This document shows, one piece after another, positions 11,394-23,754 of a stretch of DNA of 64,000 bases (positions are counted from its first letter, which is position 1; each line of letters begins with the position of its first letter). Both the position numbers and the translations under genes were made by a program. The stretch is taken from contig MZZL01000379.1 in assembly GCA_002749535.1 (NCBI GenBank), forward strand, positions 1-64,000, read 5' to 3'. The notes beneath the pieces are model-generated. The model did not search any database. It had not been told where the DNA came from and saw only the letters and a list, made by a program, of their open reading frames with translations. Origin of the DNA: Apophysomyces variabilis. Taxonomy: Eukaryota > Mucoromycota > Mucoromycetes > Mucorales > Mucoraceae.

Positions 11394-14300
11394 CTCTCAC
11401 AGGGGCTTAAAAAAGACAAAGCGTAATGTACCTATAATTGCACCTGTCATATATTGTGATGCTGTTTTTATATATGTTCAACGAGAAAAAAGTGAGAGGA
11501 GCATGAAGGTTATATATGACAGGGGTGCGAATAAACTGCATCGGAAACAGAAGCCCAATTCCATCCCGGGTATGATTCAGACTACGAAACACCATAGGTA
11601 TTCTGGGAGGAGCTCATACGCAGATAACATTGTGATCCCCTGTGACAGAGCCTAAATTTAAGGCTGGCCGTCTTGACTCTGGTCACAAAGTCTGCGAGCC
11701 GCACGTCTGATACTAGCTACAAAACCGACTTGCAAATGGCATTAAATATCGTATTTGATAAAATGAGGAAAAGCACGTATAGCCCAATGTCCTGGAAAAG
11801 ATTGCATTCACTGTGTTTGCATCGACCTCCATTCTCCACAGATTCCCTGCTTTTCAGTGTATGCTGATAACAGTTACGCTTCAGGATTATAGTTACTTTC
11901 TGTAATTGAGCGACTTGATATGAGCACAACATGGTAGGATAACTTTATTAATATTGAAAACGTACTGAAATAGTAGTTATGATTTTCTTCGTATTTTTCA
12001 GTAGATGCTTTTAAATCATCAATGGCAATGGCGTTTGTTGCATCAATAATTCATGAGGTCAACGTTTCATGATATTGAGTGACATGCCATCCATTTTGCC
12101 GATCAACAACGCCCAAAATTACGTGCAGGGATCGAAATCACACACAATATGCGGAATTTACAAATATTTAACCCATAATCTATGATTTTTACGTTGAACA
12201 GTAGCTTGCTCAATCGAAGATACATTATTGGAAAAATCCGGTAAGGGGTTGATAGGTCAAAGTGTTTACGCTTACAAGTCTAAATTCACAGTCTTTCTCC
12301 CTGAAGACAGACATAGAACAGAGGTAATTTCTTTTGCTAATAAAGGTCAACGTTTGCCAAAGGTGGGTTCTGGCTTCGGGAAAGACGTACCTAAAATAAA
12401 TGATAACCGACCTTTAACACTGAAAACAAACCGATTATACGAAAAATGGAACTAAGATTACTATAGAAAGAACAAGGTCAGCAAAGAAAAAAGCGACATT
12501 TTGAAAGTAAGTAACACACACTATGGCCAAAATGCCTCGTTTGTCCGTATACATTTTACTTAATGGTGGGCGCAACAGTAGCGCCCTATTATAGCTATTA
12601 CATAACCCCAAGTTTTCTAGACTATTGTTTTTCGCTGTCCTGTTGTACAAGGATAAGGCAAGCGACGCTAAGCGTTGAGATGTCTCCTGCAGATATATCT
12701 GATGATCAAATTCATACATAAGATTTGTCCTCCTTCCTTGTTTTCTCAGCGGTGATAGATCTAGGTGGTGTTGTGTAAAAGGAGAGAAAATAAAGGGGTG
12801 AGGCGTTTCGAAAGTTATAGAAAACCAAAACAAAGAAAAAAGAAGAAACAGAAATAGACAGAGCTAACTTTGGTAACAGCATCGGAATATTCAACTTTTT
12901 AGCTGATAACTAGAGTGTAACAAGAGAAACAAAAGGAGATTTTCTTATTGCATGCGGCGGGGACCGAGCGGATTGACTGCTTTTGGCGAAAAGAATATCC
13001 ATACCGTTGGCTCTTTTTATTGACAACGAAAGTGTCTGTGTTCTGCTCTATCTGAATAAATCAGTCCATTTAGTTAGAGTATAGGTGACACTTGTCCTAG
13101 GGTTCGACACTCTAGTTTGTAACGTCAATAAACATGAGCGATAGAGTTAAATGAGTTTATGTAACGAAATACCTTTCTTTTTCTTCATTTTCTTGATGGT
13201 GAGACTAATGTCAAGCTAGGGTCCAAGAAGAGCGATTGAGGGGGCGCAGGTGTGTACTTTCTTGGATGGCACGGGAAATTCAGGCCATCTTGCATTTTCC
13301 GATTTCTCCGTGGCTAGATAGATCGAACATTGAAAATACTAAAATGATTCTGTGCTACTCTTCGTCTGAGATGAAAATTGCCTTTTGGCAAACGAAGAAG
13401 GGAATGTATGACAGCCACACACGCATAGTACGCGCGCGCACGTTGGACCCACATTGGAAACACGTTTGACAAAAGGCCTCGAGAGGAAGAAAGTGGAATC
13501 TGGTTGGAACATCCCAATGCAACAGAGAACAAAGAGAATTCATCAATATCGATCATACTTGAGTCATCAGATATAAACAGGATGAGCCTTCTGACACCGT
13601 GTTCAATAATAAACCCATCAAGCCTGAGCATACGTCATGAATTCTCCACCTAACAAATAATAATGAGCAAAAAGAAATCACCAGCGCAGTAATGGATGGT
13701 TGACATGGAAAAGAAAACGGAATGAAGACGTATTGGGAAGCTGGAGTCAGTATGACACAATTCCATGGCATCATGCAAATTTGTTCTTCTTGAACCGAGG
13801 GATGTGTGGGTGGAAAAAGATCGACGTGGAATTGCCACGTGTATGTCGCGTAACTGGCTGCGCGACCATGCCGCAGCAAACGAAAATTTTTACCGTTACT
13901 CGTTTAGGGGCCTGTCCGTGGTGTCGGGTACGACCTCCATTTCGCATGACGAAAACAACTATGACGGTTCTAATCCAACGACACAACTCATTTCCCGGCC
14001 AGACCCATTTTCCCAACCCCCCGTTACATTTCTGGAAAAAAATTTATGTCTCTTCGTTTCTGTCTCGTCTTCCTACTTATTTGCTTACAACATGTAATAA
14101 AAAATTTACGTTCAATCGATCAGATCTAAGCAAAAAGTGATTGACAGAATAAGAGGATCTGATGAATGTTGCTTTTATGTGTCAAAATCCTTGTATTGTC
14201 GATCACTTATTGTTAAGCATTGGCGCCCAGCTCTTGGCGCTTCCCAGACAACAGTGGATTACCATATATGGTTGCTGCCAAGTGGGCCTGACGGTAGGTT

Positions 14301-14399
14301 TTGCTGCGGTCGTAAAAAAATTGATCTTTGTATATATATTTAGCGTCGTTTCCCATTCTTCTCTCGTTTTTTAAATCCAATATCCTTATTTTCTTTGTT
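11394..14399. other. Intergenic, no gene seen
   Basis: About 3 kb between the Crypton relic and arrestin copy B. Short frames at 12228-12455 and 13700-14140 have no recognisable similarity and no convincing splice continuation. The last few hundred bp are presumably the promoter of copy B. Some of this may be older mobile-element debris, but I cannot show it. Confidence 0.5.
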
Positions 14400-15443
14400 A
14401 TGAATGACAATTCTTGTCAAATCAGCATAGACCTTCTCCCCGAATTTGGGTGGGCTATTCAGGACACACCCGTTTACGGTCCTGGATCTGTCTTTCAAGG
14501 CTTTGTCAACGTCCGTTTGACACGTCCGATCTCGGCAGATCGACTCGTCTTGATGTTCCGTGGATTCGAATTGCTCGATTCTTCCATTTGCACCGAAAAA
14601 TTAGACCCGCTTTTGTTTGGCACCCAACGTACCCTTTGGGAATCAAAGGACGGCAGTGAACAATTGACAGAATCCTCTTATCGATTTCCTTTCACTATCC
14701 AAATGCCATTGGTACAATACCCACCATCCTTACAACACGAATTCTGCAAGTGTGAATTTCGTCTTTCCGCTTACCTGGATAACGTCGTATGTCATCGCAA
14801 GATCCAGTATATGCCATATACCGAAACGAGTCTACTCAAGTCCCCCTTATGCAAAGAACGCTCCCAAGGATCAGACTTTGGTGCAACACTTAAGATGCAT
14901 GCTTTAGATTTTGTGCCTGGTGACGATCTCACCATGACACTAAGCATCAAAGGAAAGTTCCCTGTCCATGTTTCTGCTCAACTTTCTCAACACACAACCG
15001 CTCTCCTTGGCAACCGACCTTCCTTAACCAAGCTCATTGCTTCTACAACAGCCAAGATCACAACTTCGTCCGATAGCACCATTTCCTTGCCTCTCCCGTC
15101 CGACTTGACACCCACTTGTAATTACAGCCGCTGTATTTCTCTTACTTATAAGCTCAAGGTCATCGTCGAGCGCAAGGGTCCGTTGGGAGGTATCTGGTCG
15201 TGTGAGCTTCCTTTCGAAGTGCCCATCAACATCGGCACTCTAGGCTATGGCATCCGCGCCTCGGACGAATTACAATTCTATACCGCTGTAGATACACGAT
15301 CCACTGCTCCGCACAGTGAATTGCTTGTACCCAGGTTCATGCGAGCTGTTGAATATGAAGAGGCACTTCCTCGCTATGAAGATACAAGACTCCCGTCTTA
15401 TGAAGCATCTACGCACACGCTCCCTCCAATCATGACCATATAA
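14400..15443 (+). CDS. Alpha-arrestin-like protein, copy B
   Basis: A single exon of 347 residues, paralogous to the gene at 7830 over nearly the whole length. Shared blocks include YGPGSVFQG, LFGTQRTLWE (LFGIQHVLWE in A), PFTIQMPLVQYPP, ETSLLKSP (ETRLLKTP in A), NIGTLGYGIR (TIGTLGYGIR in A) and the C-terminal pair LPRY (323-326) and LPSY (331-334). Start: an upstream in-frame ATG exists at 14328, but alignment with copy A places the start at 14400 (MNDNSCQ). The intron that copy A carries after VFQ is absent here. Codon use is more biased than in copy A, suggesting higher expression. Function as ubiquitin-ligase adaptor is inferred. Confidence 0.86.
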   Translation: MNDNSCQISIDLLPEFGWAIQDTPVYGPGSVFQGFVNVRLTRPISADRLVLMFRGFELLDSSICTEKLDPLLFGTQRTLWESKDGSEQLTESSYRFPFTIQMPLVQYPPSLQHEFCKCEFRLSAYLDNVVCHRKIQYMPYTETSLLKSPLCKERSQGSDFGATLKMHALDFVPGDDLTMTLSIKGKFPVHVSAQLSQHTTALLGNRPSLTKLIASTTAKITTSSDSTISLPLPSDLTPTCNYSRCISLTYKLKVIVERKGPLGGIWSCELPFEVPINIGTLGYGIRASDELQFYTAVDTRSTAPHSELLVPRFMRAVEYEEALPRYEDTRLPSYEASTHTLPPIMTI

Positions 15444-17678
15444 CCACCCAATCTCATTTGCACTGCCACCAAAAAAAAGTTCACTTTTCCTTGCATACTG
15501 TCCTTCTCATGTCTATGCGCCAAAGATCTCTGCTATATACTCCCTTTTCGTCATGTTTAATCATTTTCTGTAACATATATTATACATACATGCCTACATT
15601 ATTTTTCATTTCATTTCATTTTAAAACAAAAACAAAAAGAGGAAATATAGAAAACAATATTTTTATTTGCCCCCACTCAAAGCGAATTGCGAAAAAAGTT
15701 TACCCACATACTCTCATTAAATAAACAAACTCATTGAAGAAAAAGCTGGTTAGCTATGTATATCATCTTGAACGTAGAAAGTGATTCCCTTCTGAGCCAG
15801 TTGGCACATCTAAACTATTCGGATAAAAGGCCAATCTCATGCCCCATGATCGTAAACACTCCGTATGGGCAATACCGGAGTTGTTCGGGGGCTGTAGCAG
15901 GAAAATGAAAGTTGAGTAGAGACACACACGCCATATAGCGTGATTTTCGGAAGCATGACGTAACAAGTACAGCGCACAGCAAGAGGATGTAGCACTGATG
16001 ATACGGTATGAACGATTTAGCCGTGTGGTATACAGAATAATCGAAGCAAAAAGGTTCCCGCCCGGTGTTCACCGGAAGCCACACGTGGGAGGTTCTGGCA
16101 AGATGGCTGGAACTCACTGGCTAATCTTTTATTTTCAGATCACACCGAAAAGAACGTGGTTGGCAACAATACGAAATGTGATTGGGATGATCGAAGACTT
16201 AACCCTCTCATTCTCAGCTTTCGATATACGTGTGCTCAATAAGGCTCTTTGATAGTGTAGGATGAAGAAGTGCAAAAATTGACTTCAACAAACAGGTCCT
16301 TAACCGAGTCATAATCTTCCCAAGGCAAAAGCATTTAGAGCAGGCGCCATGAATATATGCGCTCGCCATTTTATTTTTATCTCTGAATTTTCAACCAAAG
16401 AGTTGCAGCCAAAGGTAAAAGCGGGAACGGTAGCGAGAGTTATACGATCGACTTGAGTTGTCAAGCCTAAATTAGAAACGCAACGTCCTTGTTTTATGCA
16501 TCGCAAAGATGAAGAAATACTCCTTTGAAGTAAGAGTCTTGGAGTTTTATATATGTGCTTTTCATCTTTTCTCTATTCTACTTTAGGGTCTACAAGCGTG
16601 ACGAAGATTGTTTGCTCTGAGACAATAATCAAAGCAGAACCAACATCTGGTTTTGATGGTAGCGGGAATAAACAAGACTAGCTTGGCGTGACGAAGCATC
16701 ACTCGTCTACATGTTTGCTTTATGGTTTATAAATCACTTTAACCTTTCTAAACTTTCCTTTCATCTTAAGCTATTAAACAGGGTGCCTTATATCAGTCCT
16801 TGGAGCATTCGCCCCAGCCAGCAGGGAAAACGACGGACAGGTAGGGAAAGATCGCTGTTCTCAAACATAAACACCACGTCCAGAGTAGACACAACCTTCG
16901 TACAGAGGGCATTGCCAAATATCAGGAACAGTCTACTCCAAAGAAAGAGATGGCATGGTGGTCTCGATCTTGACAATTAAGCGAATGCCAAGAATTCGCT
17001 TGTTTCTCCTTTGTACAAGGTTTCCATCTTGCTCATTGGCTATGATGGTTTCATGTGATGAAGGCAAATAAAGTTTGTCGCAACTTGATATCGCAGCGTG
17101 GGTAGGCATGGCCACTCCCAAGAGGACGTGGTGCATGACGACCATAATAGATTCAGCTCGTGAAGAACAGTATTCTATGATCAAATTTCTTCGAATCTCA
17201 GAAAATATACAGGGTTTGGCGTTGCATTCACACGGCTGTCTGGAATAATGGCTTTGTTTGAGATATGGTACTTGCACAACAAGACAGAAATCTGCAGGGA
17301 TTTTAATCGTAGTCCTGCATCGATCCCAAAACACTACAGCAGCCTTCACTTGTATTGCGCACTTTTGCATAAAGGATAAATCATTAGCATGTTTATGCTC
17401 TGTTTTATCGAAAACGCTGTTCTGCCAAAACCTTCTTATGAAGTGACTGATACCAATCGGAATAATCAACAGGCATGGCTAATCATTGACGTGCTGAGAT
17501 GCATATAGCCAAAGTAGAACTCAAATTTCAGTCCATATGCTGCGCAGTTTATGGTGAAACATTATTTTAAGCACGGAATGCGCTACATTGCAAGATGATA
17601 AAATAAAGAGAAAAGAAATTCGTAATAGCATGAATGAATAAAGGGAAAAAATGACTAGAATCATTTCTCGTCTTGAAT
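15444..17678. other. Intergenic, no gene seen
   Basis: About 2.2 kb between arrestin copy B and PCNA. The longest frame, 16933-17469 on the minus strand (178 codons), shows no family similarity and atypical composition, so I do not call it. Confidence 0.55.
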
Positions 17679-18691
17679 TTACTGGTCATCAATCTTGGGA
17701 GCCTGTACGAATGGATAAGATTAGGTACTGATGACGGTTCATCATAATAACACATACCAAATAGTATCTCATATAACCCAAGTTTTCAAGTTTGTACTCA
17801 ACCAAAAGGGGAACTTCGCTGGAAAGGTTTAAGCTGACACGGGGAGAGAGGGAAGATGCCTTTGTGAAATTAAGAAGATACTTGATAGAGAAGCTCATCG
17901 AAACGCTCTGGTTAAGTTCGATCACGGTGGCCTCATCCTCCTATGAAGCCCGTCAGTAAACCATGCATTCCTTTTCACATAATATACACATACGTTGTCA
18001 ATAGAGCTGTTGACCTTCAAAGACACATTGCCCTTTCCGATTTCACCTGCAGCCGAGAACTTGATACCCTCCTTGGTACACTCAATGTTCACTGTTGCCC
18101 ATTACACTTGGTAAATAAGAGCAAAAAAAATTTCTACAACAATTGCTAAAACAAGGATAAACCTACCAGAATCACTAATCACGGCCATATCGCGGCAAAT
18201 TTCGGCAAAACGCGTGGAAGACATGTGGACAATAGCGTCATAAGTGGTTTCAGGAATACCCAAATGCTCGCTGTCAATATCCATCAGCTTCAAATCGTAC
18301 TCGCTGATCTTGTCATTTTCTGCCCAAAGAATGATCAACAACACCATTTCAAAACCTATTTAGGTTTTGTACCTTTGCTCTCAAAAACAATGCTTAGGAC
18401 GTCGCCACCATCATCAGCCTTAATAGTAAGAATATCGTCGTTGCGAGCACACTTCAAGATCTTGTTCAAGCTCGTCAGGTTAACACCGAGAGGAAGGTTG
18501 CGGTCACAGCGATAGGGATCAAAACCGTCAGCACGGAGAAGCATGGCAACCAAGGCAACGTGGGAGTTGTCCATGGCTTGAAGGGCAATGCCTGAGTCGT
18601 TACAATCGAAGTTACATTCCGAGACAAGTTCCTTGATAGCTTCAAGCAAAGATTTCAAGAGTTTGGCTTGTTGAAGACGTGCCTCGAGCAT
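17679..18691 (-). CDS. POL30: PCNA, DNA polymerase sliding clamp
   Basis: Homotrimeric ring that tethers DNA polymerases and repair factors to DNA. Exons 18691-18373, 18319-18167, 18091-17994, 17940-17758 and 17702-17679 give 258 residues, exactly the usual PCNA length. Family signatures are present: [20 protein letters not shown] at the start, [45 protein letters not shown] and the C-terminal MRYYLAPKIDDQ. The last coding exon is only 24 nt (APKIDDQ and stop). An MluI-type box lies 242 bp upstream of the ATG. Confidence 0.97.
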
Positions 18692-20158
18692 ATTTCTATC
18701 TGCATAGAGTCATGAGAATCTGCCTTAGTTTTGTTGTCTATTGGCGATACGCCCCTTAGATCAAAAACAACACTCTTTTCTTTCCCCCTCTTCCACAACA
18801 TTGTCCGTCCAACCACTTTGATCAAAACAATTACCCCATTAGCATATAAATATATAAGTACTTGCCTTTTTCTATATGGAATGTGAACTACGGAAGGGGA
18901 AGGGGATCACAGAGAAAATAGTGGTCTTTGGGACGCGTTTTTTCACGCAGAAAGAAAATCTTGACGCGCCGTTAACGTCATCATGGCTTGCAAGGAAATT
19001 TTTTTTTTTGCGTGCGGCGCCTGAGAACCCTTCTCTTTCACAGTTCAGGCAGAGTGAGTAGTATAACCGTAATAAAACAGCGTTACCATTTCAATTTGAA
19101 TGTCATCCGCCAAGCTGGCATGGTAGAGGTGTAGCTAAGAAAGTCTGAAGCGGTCTTGATGTTTGAAACTTCAGAATAAAATTCAATGGAAAAGCAAACA
19201 AAGTCAGTGACAGAATTTGGTGCACGAACGGAACACTACCTGTCTACATATTGAAATTATTGTATGTGCCGAATAGGAAAAGAACATTGTATCACCACAA
19301 ATGATTTGCCAGTAGCAGTTCGCAATCTGATCGAGAGTAGAAGCTAATGTTTGTCAAAATAATATCATTTCCCTGATTTTGTATGCTGTAAAAGGGTTCT
19401 GTCAGAGGCAAAGGCAAGCGTTAAGCGTTATGTGCTGGAAGCAGCCGACGCCTTACGGATCGGATAAACAGTACAAAAAATCTCTATGAAGCAGGTGTTT
19501 TCTTAATAATGCAGCACTCAGGCTTTCTTACCTGTATATCTATGACATCGGCCTGATTAGTTCGCAAGTGTAAAAGTAAAATATATGCAGAGTTTACAAT
19601 GATCATCGTAACTTCAGTGATCGTCATAGTTTTTCATGTTACCATTGAACTTTTTGTTGGCTTTGCTTGCAACAGAATCGAGTTGATAAATCAGGATTCA
19701 AGGCACGAGTGGGTCATTTTAAGTCACTATGAGCCGGTGCTACATTCTCGTAACACGGCCTCTACGGAGATCGGTGCAGTCGCCGTCTATTACAGTCGGT
19801 TCAATCGCCGTTGCTCAATTATGTGTGTCCTTTTGCATAAATCTCGCATAGGTGACGCATTAAAAATAGAAAAACGGGTACTTGTCTTTACAACTTTTTT
19901 TCCTTGCTTCTTCGTTTCTTTGTAGCAGACTTGCAAATCCGGTTTGCTTGATTTGCCATACTACATGTCTCGGCTATTTTCTTGAGATTAACCGCAACCA
20001 GAGAAGCTGTAGAAGTCTTGATCGAAACAAACCGGCATTATTTTACCCGATAACCGCCCTTATTTGTTTCCATAAAAGGAAAAGACCATCGTCCATTGTT
20101 TTGCTTTATAAAGTGGTCTTGTGAAATCAAGTTATTGAAGGTATTAAAATAAAAAGCT
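18692..20158. other. Divergent intergenic region between PCNA and the NmrA-like gene
   Basis: About 1.5 kb. The first 350 bp hold the PCNA promoter with two GACGCG-type boxes (18932-18943 and near 18963). The rest is AT-rich with only short, unrecognised frames. Confidence 0.6.
18932..18943. promoter_or_regulatory. MluI cell-cycle box upstream of PCNA
   Basis: GACGCGTTTTTT, identical over 12 nt and in the same orientation on the window to the box in the histone promoter (252-263). A second related site, GACGCGCC, lies about 30 bp further at 18963. Regulation by MBF-type factors is inferred. Confidence 0.5.
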
Positions 20159-21043
20159 ATGTCACAACAAACCGAACGTATTTACATTATTGGCGGTACT
20201 GGTAATGTTGGAAAAAAGACAGTACAGGATCTTATTGCCAACAAAATCCCCGTAACGCTATACGCACGCAACCCTAGTAAGGTGGCTACTCTTTTCCCAA
20301 ATAGCGAAGATCTTGTTACCGTGGTACAAGGCGATTACAGTGATCTCACACCTTTGAAGAACTCGCTACATGGTCATACTCGATTGTTTCTGTTGGCACA
20401 CGCAATAGGAGATCTTCCAAAGATCAAATTAAATATCGCAACGTTGGCCTACGAAGTTGGTGTCAAGCAGATCGTAGATATATCATCTAAATTGGTCAGC
20501 TTACCATGGCGTTCTACCTTTATCGGTCATATCCATTACTTAGCTGAAAAGGCGATCGACGAAATTCCTGGACGTGGCACGTTTGTCACTCTTCGACCTG
20601 GCCAATTCATGTCAAATCTTTTCATGTCCAATCCTGCCAAAGCAGGTGTTATCAAAGATGTGGTCGATAAGGACACCCCTCAAGGTTGGATTTCTCCTAA
20701 CGACATCGGAGCTCTTGCTGCCATTATCCTTCAAGACGATATCGAAAAGCATGGCGATGCGGTATACGATATGATTGGCGTCAGTGTATCCCCCGCTGAA
20801 CGAGCTGCTATCTTCTCACGTCTTCTTGACTGTCCTATTACATACCAGCGTGTCTCGGTGATTGATAGATATAACGAATTGCGCCAAGCAACAGGATTTC
20901 CCCATCGTGCCCTCTATGATATGGTGGCTATATCCGAATCTTTACCAGACGTTTCAAAAGGGCTGCCTATCCTGCTTGGAAGAGAACCAGAAACTTTGGA
21001 GGCTTTCCTAAACGCTAACAAGCAAATCTTTACTGTAGTCTGA
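20159..21043 (+). CDS. NmrA-like NAD(P)-binding (atypical SDR) protein
   Basis: A single exon of 294 residues. The N-terminal Rossmann motif is IIGGTGNVGKK (about residues 10-20), followed by a second strand ending in YARNPSK, which contacts the NADP phosphate in related proteins, and QGDYSDLTPL. The later block FVTLRPGQFMSN is typical of NmrA-like and quinone-oxidoreductase-like SDRs. Family members act as redox sensors or reductases; the substrate cannot be told from sequence. Intronless, unlike most neighbours, but without other signs of transfer. The first ATG fits the start of the nucleotide-binding fold. Confidence 0.85.
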   Translation: MSQQTERIYIIGGTGNVGKKTVQDLIANKIPVTLYARNPSKVATLFPNSEDLVTVVQGDYSDLTPLKNSLHGHTRLFLLAHAIGDLPKIKLNIATLAYEVGVKQIVDISSKLVSLPWRSTFIGHIHYLAEKAIDEIPGRGTFVTLRPGQFMSNLFMSNPAKAGVIKDVVDKDTPQGWISPNDIGALAAIILQDDIEKHGDAVYDMIGVSVSPAERAAIFSRLLDCPITYQRVSVIDRYNELRQATGFPHRALYDMVAISESLPDVSKGLPILLGREPETLEAFLNANKQIFTVV

Positions 21044-21348
21044 ATAATTTTCCTATGTTGAGCGATATATTTGACAATAAACACTTTAGTATTGTTTCTA
21101 TCTGTTAAGTAAATGTTAAACCATCTTTACAAAGCTTCTACCATAGCAGCAAATGCTTTCAAAGTCCGGATTCATTTGATGTAGGAGAAGCGTTTTCGCA
21201 CGTCGATGTCATCAGCACTGTGTGACGGTTTCCTACCCCTGGCGGGGGGACGTTACCAACGAAAAAAAAAACGTGGTCCAGAGAGCTGGACAAAAGTAAA
21301 AGTATAGGCAGAGTCGGCTCTTCCTTTTTTTTTCTTTGTACTGCCACC

Positions 21349-23482
21349 ATGCTTAGAAACGTTGCTCGTGTTGCTCGCCCTCTCTCTCTCGCGGCCCGTG
21401 GCCTTGCTCCCGCTGTAAGTCCCTCTTTCACTCCATCCTACACCATGATTCCTGTCGTCATTGAAACATATACGCGTGTTACGCTCATAGGCCCGCTTGA
21501 ACCTCGGTGCCATCGCAGCAGCTGCTCGCACATATGCCTCGGCTAAGCCTTCCACTTCCGAAGTCTCTTCCATCCTTGAACAACGTATCTTGGGTGCCTC
21601 GTCCGAAGTCGATCTTCAGGAAACCGGCCGTGTCTTGTCCATTGGTGACGGTATTGCCCGTGTCTATGGCTTGAAGAATGTCCAAGCTGAAGAGATGGTT
21701 GAATTCTCCAGCGGTCTTAAGGTAATGAGAACATGAAAAAGAGCCAAAAAAAATAAATAAAAAGGAAGGCCGCGTGTTAAATATATTTTTCTGTGTAGGG
21801 TATGGCCCTTAACTTGGAACCTGACAACGTCGGTATTGTCGTTTTCGGTAACGATCGTTTGATCAAGGAAGGTGACACTGTCAAGCGTACTGGTGCCATT
21901 GTCGACGTTCCTGTCGGCCCTGGTATCCTTGGACGCGTTGTCGATGCCTTGGGTAACCCCATTGACGGCAAGGGTCCTTTGGAGACCGTCGGCCGTTCGC
22001 GTGTCCAGGTCAAGGCTCCTGGTATCTTGCCCCGTCACTCTGTCAACGAACCTATGCAGACTGGTATCAAGTCTGTTGACTCCATGGTCCCCATCGGTCG
22101 TGGTCAGCGTGAATTGATCATTGGTGATCGTCAGACTGGTAAGACTGCTGTCGCTCTTGACACTATCTTGAACCAGAAGAACTGGAACAACGGCAGCGAT
22201 GAATCCAAGAAATTGTACTGTATCTACGTTGCTGTCGGTCAGAAGCGTTCTACTGTTGCTCAACTCGTCCGAACCTTGGAAGAAAACGATGCCATGAAGT
22301 ACACCACCGTCGTGGCTGCCACCGCCTCTGAGGCCGCCCCTCTTCAGTACCTTGCTCCTTTCTCCGGTGCTGCCTTCGGTGAATGGTTCCGTGACAATGG
22401 TCGCCACTCCTTGATCATCTATGATGACTTGTCCAAGCAGGCTGTTGCCTACCGTCAGATGTCCCTTTTGCTTCGTCGTCCTCCTGGTCGCGAAGCTTAC
22501 CCTGGTGATGTCTTCTACCTCCACTCCCGTTTGTTGGAGCGTGCTGCCAAGATGAACAAGGACTTTGGTTACGGTTCTATGACTGCCCTTCCCATCATGT
22601 AAGTCAAAAAATTTTGAAGCGCCTGGGAAACAATGTGTTGAGCCATACAACTTCTTATAGTGAGACTCAGGGTGGTGATGTGTCTGCTTATATTCCTACC
22701 AACGTCATTTCCATTACTGACGGACAGATCTTCTTGGAAGCCGAACTTTTCTTCAAGGGTGTCCGTCCCGCCATTAACGTCGGTTTGTCCGTTTCTCGTG
22801 TCGGTTCCGCTGCCCAGACCAAGGCTATGAAGCAGGTCGCTGGTTCCTTGAAGCTTTTCTTGGCTCAATACCGTGAAGTCGCTGCCTTTGCCCAGTTCGG
22901 TTCTGATTTGGATGCCTCCACTCAGTTCTTGTTGAACCGTGGTGCCCGTCTTACCGAGTTGTTGAAGCAGCCCCAGTACACTCCTCTTTCCATCCAGACC
23001 CAGGTTCCTATCGTCTTCGCTGGTGTCAANNNNNNNNNNNNNNNNNNNNNNNNNNNNNNNNNNNNNNNNNNNNNNNNNNNNNNNNNNNNNNNNNNNNNNN
23101 NNNNNNNNNNGCTGGTTCCTTGAAGCTTTTCTTGGCTCAGTACCGTGAAGTCGCTGCCTTTGCCCAGTTCGGTTCTGATTTGGATGCCTCCACTCAGTTC
23201 TTGTTGAACCGTGGTGCCCGTCTTACCGAGTTGTTGAAGCAGCCCCAGTACACTCCTCTTTCCATCCAGACCCAGGTTCCTATCGTCTTCGCTGGTGTCA
23301 ACGGTTACCTTGACAAGCTCCCTGTCAACAAGGTCGTTGACTGGGAAAAGGACTTCATTGCCCACATCCAATCCGAGCACAAGGATACTCTTGAAGAGAT
23401 CCGCACTAAGGGTGTCTTGTCCAAGGAATTGGAAACCAAGCTCCGTGAAATCTGTGATAACCACGTCAAGTCTTTCTTGTAA
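21349..23482 (+). CDS. ATP1: Mitochondrial F1 ATP synthase subunit alpha (interrupted by assembly gap)
   Basis: Nucleotide-binding, non-catalytic alpha subunit of F1. Exons 21349-21414, 21491-21721, 21799-22598 and 22661 to 23482. The first exon encodes an Arg/Ala-rich mitochondrial presequence ([18 protein letters not shown]). The P-loop GDRQTGKT and the downstream blocks [20 protein letters not shown] and [19 protein letters not shown] are conserved. An 81-N gap at 23030-23110 breaks exon 4, and the 191 bp before it are repeated after it. Counting the repeat once gives 548 residues in one frame, the normal length, so the gene itself is probably intact. Codon use is strongly biased, as expected for high expression. 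Confidence 0.96.
23030..23110. other. Assembly gap (81 N)
   Basis: A run of N inside ATP1 exon 4. The flanks overlap by 191 bp, so the gap most likely joins two contigs that should have been merged, and no sequence is missing. Confidence 0.97.
23111..23301 (+). repeat. 191-bp duplicate of 22839-23029 (contig overlap)
   Basis: Base-for-base copy of the 191 bp immediately before the gap, with one difference (A at 22868, G at 23140), which is synonymous (Gln). Interpreted as an unmerged contig end rather than a biological tandem repeat. Confidence 0.93.
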
Positions 23483-23754
23483 AAAAAAAGATATAATCTG
23501 CAATGTACTTTTTTTTTCTCTTAGAAGCCCCGAATGAACGCGTTCTTAACGTTGACATTGTTTAAAACAATAAAGTAAAAGGATCAATAGCACCAAAAGA
23601 CACTCATTGTTTTACTGCTATATCATTGCTAAACCGTTGCTACGCCTAATCTAGACATAAACACAGGAATGATGGTCAAACTGGAATATTTGGCATGTAT
23701 TCAAAGAAAGTCTCAGTGTGCAAGATGGGCTCTCTGCTGCTTTTCTCTATATAT

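Noticed and set aside
12228..12455. 75-codon Lys-rich plus-strand frame
   Set aside because: Too short, no similarity and no promoter-like context; probably chance.
16933..17469. 178-codon minus-strand frame
   Set aside because: No recognisable family, no splice-consistent extension, and codon use unlike the real genes nearby.
21664..22650. 328-codon open frame on the minus strand
   Set aside because: It is antisense to ATP1 exons. Biased codons of the sense strand leave the antisense frame open, and its product resembles nothing.
22839..23301. Real internal tandem duplication in ATP1
   Set aside because: The copies are separated by Ns, begin and end exactly at the gap edges, and removing one restores normal length and frame.
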